This document shows positions 61,086-64,000 of a stretch of DNA of 64,000 bases, piece after piece (position 1 is the stretch's first letter; each line of letters opens with the position of its first letter). Both the position numbers and the translations under genes were made by a program. The DNA is taken from NCBI GenBank assembly GCA_019416935.1, contig DXWI01000003.1, positions 96,151-160,150 on the forward strand, given 5' to 3'. Source of the stretch: Clostridiales bacterium (GTDB lineage: Bacteria; Bacillota; Clostridia; Christensenellales; CAG-138). The notes under the pieces are model-generated. The model saw nothing but the letters and a program-made list of their open reading frames with translations, was not told the DNA's origin and ran no database searches.

Positions 61086-62550
61086 CTTGCTCCCTCCTAA
61101 TTTCTTCTGCTCTTTTACGATTATTGTAAAAGGCCTCTTTTGATAATTTCTTTCTTGCCATTTCTTCACCGCATCTGAATATTAGGAATGCCGTTATTTC
61201 CGATACATTGCAACGCCCTACCTTCACGCAATATTCCATCGCTTCAGCGATCATATCGTCGGTATAGAGATTTGCAAGGGTAATGATTCGGTTGAACTGC
61301 ACGTTCTTATATCTCGCTTCTGTTTTTGAAAGCTTGTCCATGAACTCGTCGATCACTTCGTACCCCGCAAAGCGATACCGAATAGAATTGCTTGCAACGA
61401 AATCCAGCTTTTCCGTTTGCTCACCTGCCGGTGTTACTCCGGCTGTTTTACGTTTTTTGCACTTGTAGATCAGTTCATTACTGCTTGCTTTATAGAAGAG
61501 CAAAATGCCGAACTCATCTTCAATGCGCACCTGATCGAATGGCTTGACTTTGCTGTGTGGAAGCTCATAATTACTCCAATCCACTGTCACCATAAACTTG
61601 TCCGAAACGCTTCGTATCATAGACGTCTCAGGCTTTGACACAGAAAAGTGCTCCAAATGCCGCTGCTCTTCGCGGAATAGTTCTCTTGGTGGTTTTCGTG
61701 TTCTGAGGTTCGTGGTGCCGTTGCCTTCGTTATCAAGCCATCGAAGTGCAGAGCTATTGAGGTTATCTATTCCGGTATATATCCTGCCTGTTAGAAAACT
61801 CTCCTTGACGTACCTAACAAAGCTTTCCACTTTGCCTTTGCTCTGCGGATCATGAGGTCTACAGAGTCTGACGCTGAAACCGGTGTTCCTCGCAAACTCT
61901 TCAAATGCTTTTACAAGCACGATGTTGCCAAAGTTTTCATCCACTACGAAAACTCTATCCTGATCATACAGTATGGTCTGTGGTCTTCCTCCGAAATACA
62001 GAAATGCATACTCATGCGCCTTGATCGCTTCGCTCGTGGTAAACGGTTCACGGCTAAAATACAGATAGTGCATTCGGCTATATGCCAGCACCATACAGAA
62101 GAAATACACCCTTGCGTCTTTACCGTACATATCCATCATCTTGAACTGACCGAAATCCACTTGCGCCTCATATCCCGGCGGGGATTCCTCTCTTGGGGAA
62201 GTGTTCCTGTGATTGAACTGTTCAAATCCAGTTTGCTCTCTGAGCATTCTCATATACCGGTAGAACGTCTGCTTATGGCAGTGGAAATCCGGAAATTCCT
62301 CCTGCAAGCGATACAGTATATTCGTCTGCCTTGTCTGTGGACACAATCTTAGAATATTCAAGATAAACTCCCTGTAATTATCCAGATAAGCCATATTACC
62401 ATCTATATGTTCATCAAAGGTTTTCTCATCTATCTTCCACCATTTGCGAACGCTTTGTGCCGATACACCGACTTTTGTCGCGATCTCATTTGCCGTCATG
62501 CCTCTTTTATGGCATCGTCGTATTTCTAAATATTGTTCTTTGGTAATCAT
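61069..62550 (-). CDS. istA: IS21 transposase IstA
   Basis: 493 residues. N-terminal HTH (RCHKRGMTANEIATKVGVSAQSVRKWWK), then the DDE catalytic core with Asp in AQVDFGQFKMM, Asp in ILYDQDRVFVVDE and Glu in KGKVESFVRYVKESF, and a C-terminal beta-barrel/basic part. Complete and apparently functional. Confidence 0.93.
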   Translation of the reverse strand: MITKEQYLEIRRCHKRGMTANEIATKVGVSAQSVRKWWKIDEKTFDEHIDGNMAYLDNYREFILNILRLCPQTRQTNILYRLQEEFPDFHCHKQTFYRYMRMLREQTGFEQFNHRNTSPREESPPGYEAQVDFGQFKMMDMYGKDARVYFFCMVLAYSRMHYLYFSREPFTTSEAIKAHEYAFLYFGGRPQTILYDQDRVFVVDENFGNIVLVKAFEEFARNTGFSVRLCRPHDPQSKGKVESFVRYVKESFLTGRIYTGIDNLNSSALRWLDNEGNGTTNLRTRKPPRELFREEQRHLEHFSVSKPETSMIRSVSDKFMVTVDWSNYELPHSKVKPFDQVRIEDEFGILLFYKASSNELIYKCKKRKTAGVTPAGEQTEKLDFVASNSIRYRFAGYEVIDEFMDKLSKTEARYKNVQFNRIITLANLYTDDMIAEAMEYCVKVGRCNVSEITAFLIFRCGEEMARKKLSKEAFYNNRKRAEEIRREQDGKYF

Positions 62551-62742
62551 TTTGTTTTACCTCCTTTTTAGTTTTGATCCCAAAGAATACTTATGCTTTC
62601 AATAAGCATCACCACCTTTATGTTGAATATTTATCTTTTTTAACGCTAAAATACGATTGTATCGCATATTAGCCTAGACAAATCGATATATTATACAAAA
62701 ATAGCGCAGGCTATTGCCTACGCTGAATCTCTTTGCATGTAA
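62551..62742. other. Right end of the IS and junction with the Fic gene
   Basis: No gene. It contains the IS21 upstream region (RBS for istA at about 62563-62568), the inverted terminal element at 62599-62613, and an AT-rich stretch. The IS edge probably lies between 62640 and 62700. Confidence 0.5.
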
Positions 62743-63600
62743 TTATTCTTCTGTTTCGTAATAGTACGAATAATCAATTCCCTTCATGATTATCTCACGA
62801 TTATCGATATCATCTGTCAGTGCATTTTGCAGAAGGGTGAATATCTTTTTTGAATTTACCACACTTTCACGCATGGTCTCGAGATATTCAGCCTTATTTA
62901 TCTGACTCCAATCAACGCACTGTTTCAAATTCTTCTTCAAAATCAAATCCAACCAAATTCGGGTGCTGCGGCCGTTACCCTCCATGAAAGGATGGGCTAT
63001 ATTCATTTCAACATATTTATTTACAATAGCCTCCAAACTGTCATCCGGCATAGCTTCAACTTTTTTCAAGGTTTCCGTCAAAAACATTGCCGGCGCAAAA
63101 GCAAAGCCGCCTTTGGAAATGTTCATTGTGCGAATTTGCCCCGCAAAATCATATAGACCGCCGAAAATGTATCCGTGTATCTGCTGCAAGCCTTTTACTG
63201 TTCCGACTTCGATATTGTCGACAAATCCGCTTTCAAATAATTCATACGCTTTTTGTTTGCTTTTTTCGTCAAGCGATGTCTCCATGTTTTTCATCCACTT
63301 GGCAAACACATCGGATTTTTTGCTCGGAATAAGTGCAATAACGGTATTCAGACTGTTTTCGTCTACCACATCAGTATTATAAGATTTCCCGTCTTTTGCT
63401 TTTAATTTCAGTTGTCGACAAATTGTCGACAACTCATTTTTTCGTCTTTTAATAGCATTCCAATAGGATCTTGGATTTTTTGATTTCGTAAGTGCTTCGG
63501 CAATATCCATAGCACAAAACCACCATTTGGAAGTCTCATCGTCCCAAACGGCTCGCACCGGAATATCTTCAAAAAAACGGATTGAGGTTTTGTTTGCCAT
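62743..63600 (-). CDS. Fic-domain protein with N-terminal Bro-N-like antirepressor domain
   Basis: Start at the ATG at 63600 (GGTGGGCAAT before it). 285 residues. The first about 100 residues look like a Bro-N/antirepressor domain (FFEDIPVRAVWDDETSKWW, MDIAEALTKSKNPRSYWNAI). The C-terminal Fic domain has the active-site motif HPFMEGNGRSTR (about 200-211). Fic enzymes transfer AMP or other groups to proteins, often as toxins or in phage interactions. An inhibitory helix motif (S/T-x-x-x-E-G/N) was not located by eye. AT-rich; probably element-borne. Confidence 0.8.
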   Translation of the reverse strand: MANKTSIRFFEDIPVRAVWDDETSKWWFCAMDIAEALTKSKNPRSYWNAIKRRKNELSTICRQLKLKAKDGKSYNTDVVDENSLNTVIALIPSKKSDVFAKWMKNMETSLDEKSKQKAYELFESGFVDNIEVGTVKGLQQIHGYIFGGLYDFAGQIRTMNISKGGFAFAPAMFLTETLKKVEAMPDDSLEAIVNKYVEMNIAHPFMEGNGRSTRIWLDLILKKNLKQCVDWSQINKAEYLETMRESVVNSKKIFTLLQNALTDDIDNREIIMKGIDYSYYYETEE

Positions 63601-63700
63601 ATTGCCCACCTTATTTGCAAAACACTTTATAATACTATTTTACCAGATTTCTTATAAAAACCAATCTGAAATTATTCACATAAATAATTGATTGCACATG

Positions 63701-63898
63701 TCATGACTCACATTCTGTTTCCACTGTTTCAGACAGTTCTTCCCAGTTTTCTCTGTTTCCACTTCGTTTTAAATAATCATGACCGCCATCCACCGCGCAT
63801 GACTCACACGAACACACCTTAAAATCATGAACGGATGTGCTTTCTATAATATCTCCGCAAATTTTGCATTTAATTCTGTTTCTTATTATTTTAATCAA
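63701..63898 (-). CDS. Small zinc-finger protein (DUF7695-like)
   Basis: 65 residues. CKICGDIIES ... VCSCESC offers four to five Cys ligands, with a central HDFKVC and a GGHDYLKRSG motif; an acidic C-terminus follows. It matches small zinc proteins found in mobile elements and phages. Stop at 63701. Upstream of the Fic gene, same strand, separated by about 100 bases. Confidence 0.7.
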   Translation of the reverse strand: MIKIIRNRIKCKICGDIIESTSVHDFKVCSCESCAVDGGHDYLKRSGNRENWEELSETVETECES

Positions 63899-63926
63899 TA
63901 TCGCAACCTCTTAAAAAATCATTGGT

Positions 63927-63948
63927 AAGAAACTTTGTAAAGTTTCTT
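63927..63948. terminator. Hairpin upstream of the zinc-finger gene
   Basis: AAGAAACTTT (63927-63936) with AAAGTTTCTT (63939-63948), nearly no loop. It may end a gene that lies beyond the window or act as a promoter-proximal inverted repeat. Confidence 0.45.
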
Positions 63949-63962
63949 CAGTTTGTCAAATA

Positions 63963-63990
63963 AGCCACTTCGCAGCACAGCGAAGTGGCT
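63963..63990. terminator. Hairpin at the right edge
   Basis: A perfect 11-bp stem, AGCCACTTCGC (63963-63973) with GCGAAGTGGCT (63980-63990). It probably belongs to a gene outside the window. Confidence 0.5.
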
Positions 63991-64000
63991 TCAAACATAA

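Larger units (their letters stand above)
60230..62690 (-). mobile_element. IS21-family insertion sequence (approximate ends)
   Basis: Two overlapping genes istA and istB, transcribed leftward, with AT-rich ends. A 15-base element recurs in inverted orientation near both ends: GGTGATACTTTTTGA at 60284-60298 and the complement of GGTGATGCTTATTGA at 62599-62613 (13 of 15 match), as expected for IS21 terminal repeats. The exact termini and target duplication could not be located. Much lower GC than the rest of the window, hence recently acquired. Confidence 0.8.

Overview
The window is a GC-rich bacterial segment that reads as a Firmicute of the class Clostridia, probably gut-associated. The reasons are strong AGGAGG-type ribosome-binding sites, an RsgI-type anti-sigma factor, a DUF6273 sortase-type surface protein, zinc-ribbon/SPFH/DUF4428 membrane proteins, a YkvI-type transporter and many rho-independent terminators. 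A narrower assignment is not possible by eye. The last 4 kb (about 60.2-64.0 kb) is visibly AT-rich and consists of mobile or foreign DNA.

Layout. 0-2.4 kb: MoxR ATPase / DUF58 / membrane-protein operon, running off the left edge. 2.6-4.1 kb: a membrane protein and a LUD-domain protein. 4.5-14.4 kb: a ten-gene minus-strand block of zinc-ribbon, SPFH, AIM24 and lipoprotein genes, probably an envelope-associated system; two of its genes carry in-frame damage. 14.6-21.4 kb: a six-gene signalling operon (7TM sensor, histidine kinase, NarL-type regulator, receiver-like protein, solute-binding lipoprotein, membrane-bound LuxR-type regulator). 21.7-23.2 kb: HAD phosphatase and polyferredoxin. 23.6-28.8 kb: an accessory cluster (excisionase-like HTH, ECF sigma factor, small membrane proteins, PrsW-like protease, DUF6273 surface protein) in which five of seven genes carry indels. 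28.9-37.4 kb: tRNA-Met and two peptide/amino-acid blocks (XRE-cupin regulator, YkvI transporter, ProC, Xaa-Pro peptidase; YfcC transporter, second Xaa-Pro peptidase), with a truncated S10 carboxypeptidase and TspO between them. 37.7-42.8 kb: GNAT, YchF, GltX, GlnS. 42.9-46.1 kb: a hydroxyacid dehydrogenase, then a serine-palmitoyltransferase-like enzyme overlapping a short-chain reductase, with a structured 175-bp repeat on either side of the pair. 46.4-50.3 kb: ZIP transporter, NUDIX hydrolase, TetR/MATE pair. 50.5-56.1 kb: LacI-controlled sugar ABC transporter with an esterase-like hydrolase. 56.4-58.0 kb: secreted EF-hand-like protein, ECF sigma factor and RsgI. 58.1-64 kb: remnants of an immunity gene, a tyrosine integrase and a serine recombinase, then an IS21-family element, a Bro-N/Fic protein and a small zinc protein.

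Two themes stand out. First, single-base indels in short homopolymers and one amber codon interrupt otherwise well-preserved genes; they are either pseudogenising mutations or assembly errors, and are listed individually. Second, at about 32.93 kb and 58.52 kb two genes that have both lost their 5' ends meet head to head, which suggests rearrangement breakpoints or chimeric joins. The best candidates for undescribed biology are the duplicated structured intergenic repeat with locus-specific flanking duplications, the sphingoid-base-like enzyme pair, the zinc-ribbon/SPFH/AIM24 block and the signalling operon with a membrane-anchored LuxR protein.
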